From positions 1 through 64,000 of the forward strand of contig NW_019775901.1 of the NCBI RefSeq assembly GCF_001039355.2: 64,000 nucleotides of DNA. The letters run 5' to 3'. Below the pieces are notes generated by a model. The model was given only the letters and a program-made list of their open reading frames with translations, did not search any database and was not told the origin of the DNA. Shown piece by piece: positions 63,318 to 64,000 of the stretch. The DNA is from Lingula anatina (lineage: Eukaryota > Brachiopoda > Lingulata > Lingulida > Lingulidae). Made by a program: the position numbers and the translations under genes. Within the stretch, counting starts at the first letter, position 1, and each line of letters starts with the position of its first letter.

Positions 63318-63518
63318 CCTACCTATAATTCCTTGATAGCACAGAGTTTTCACATTATGACCAACACGTGCACAATAGTATACATACAACCCTACAGTTA
63401 AACTGATTTCTTTAATCGCCTTACATTTAAAATATTTCTGTTGATTTTTTTTTTTTTTTTTTTTTTGCAGGGAACGGTGCCAACTGAGTGCACGAAGTGT
63501 GCTGCTGTAGAAAACTAA
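62522..63518 (+). CDS. Secreted 10-cysteine defensin-like (CS-alpha-beta-type) peptide
   Basis: Three exons: 62522-62555, 62888-63081, 63471-63518 (TAA at 63516), phases 1 and 0, 91 residues. Exon 1 plus the start of exon 2 give a clear signal peptide (MKTKFGVALLFVFLMISATS, cleavage probably after SAQ or TSA). The mature part has eight cysteines in exon 2 spaced C-x7-C-x3-C-x8-C-C-x4-C-x3-C-x-C, and exon 3 adds C-x2-C (ECTKC). C-x3-C followed by C-x-C is the signature of CS-alpha-beta defensins, and the length fits a host-defence peptide, but the exact spacing does not match the mussel or oyster defensins I know. Function is therefore inferred. TATAAAA at 62454 and AATAAA at 63701-63706 frame the gene. 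A broken paralogue is at 51154. Confidence 0.75.
63272..63303. repeat. (AT)n microsatellite
   Basis: An AT run followed by a T tract in the second intron of the defensin-like gene; the longer counterpart is at 51674-51733. Confidence 0.95.
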
Positions 63519-64000
63519 TTCAAACACATACTGTTGGACTACATCTCATTTGAAGCGTTGTTGAAAATTAAGTTTAAATCTTTTGAAAAACTTTACGGGT
63601 AAATTTAATTTAATATCAAACATTAATACATTTTCCAAAAAGGAGTTAAATATAATGTCAACATTCTACTTGATGTATCAGAATTGATATCAGATATCGC
63701 AATAAATGTATATGAATACATAAAATACTTTTATCGTGTAATTAACCTCATTATTATTATTTATTTATTATTATTATTTATTATTATTATTTTTTTTTTT
63801 TTTTGGATGGTTCAATTTCGTCATCCTTTCAAACACTTGAACGAAGTAGGCCTTACGGATAGGATCTTGTTCAGAACATTTTATAATGAGCTGCTATGTA
63901 TGTATGTATGTATGAATATATAAATATATGTATGTATGTATGTATGTATACAACATATAGCTTGCAGCTTCTTAAATGATATTATGTGCACTGTGAAAGA
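63519..64000. other. 3' flank of the peptide gene
   Basis: 3' UTR with AATAAA at 63701-63706, then an ATT-rich and poly-T region (63748-63803) and an ATGT/GTAT tetranucleotide microsatellite at about 63895-63951. No exon seen. Confidence 0.6.

Larger units (their letters stand above)
59338..63416. repeat. Segmental duplication, copy 2 (partner 47685-51842)
   Basis: Contains the last five RBR exons in their natural place and the defensin-like gene up to just before its exon 3. Homology to copy 1 begins within the intron preceding the Rcat exon and ends 54 bp before exon 3. This copy is likely closer to the original arrangement because both genes are intact here. Confidence 0.9.

Overview
This is AT-rich animal nuclear DNA from a draft assembly: single n at 28107, 29181 and 38846, and a 25-n gap at 32363-32387. 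Genes are split into many short exons with GT-AG introns, and the introns are full of small transposons and microsatellites. The gene set (a CEMIP-type hyaluronidase homologue, SHCBP1, RPUSD2, UTP4, an Ariadne-like RBR ligase and a cysteine-rich defensin-like peptide) together with the repeat style suggests a marine lophotrochozoan, most likely a bivalve mollusc. The species is inference, not seen directly. All exon boundaries below were read by hand from splice sites and reading phase.

Layout. 1-7020: no gene; a degenerate array of diverged direct repeats with nested fold-back elements. 8200-23872 (minus): a CEMIP/KIAA1199-like gene in 23 exons whose phases all join, lacking only a certain first exon. 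25806-28494: a 2.7 kb DNA transposon with terminal inverted repeats and a 3-bp target duplication, carrying a three-exon Myb/SANT-like gene (minus). 29649-35872 (plus): the N-terminal half of SHCBP1. 39159-43053 (minus): the N-terminal half of RPUSD2. These two genes converge, and both lose their 3' halves in the 3.3 kb between them. 43369-47375 (plus): the N-terminal half of UTP4/cirhin, head to head with RPUSD2 across a 315-bp shared promoter interval. 47685-51842: a partial copy of a segment seen again at 59338-63416. 53741-61299 (plus): a nearly complete RBR E3 ligase gene (RING1-IBR-Rcat). 62522-63518 (plus): an intact three-exon secreted 10-cysteine peptide gene.

The most interesting structure is the 4-kb segmental duplication. 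It carries the Rcat-plus-C-terminal exons of the RBR ligase and the defensin-like gene. The extra copy lies directly after UTP4 exon 8, which ends in phase 1, and the first copied RBR exon accepts phase 1. A UTP4 WD40 to Rcat fusion transcript would therefore be in frame. In that copy the peptide gene is broken: most of exon 2 is deleted and exon 3 is absent. The copied homology stops 18 bp short of a 760-bp transposon with an unusual 7-bp target duplication. A second copy of that transposon lies in an RPUSD2 intron, also with a perfect 7-bp duplication.

Three neighbouring conserved genes (SHCBP1, RPUSD2, UTP4) each stop about halfway. Real rearrangement and assembly error both remain possible and cannot be separated from the sequence alone.
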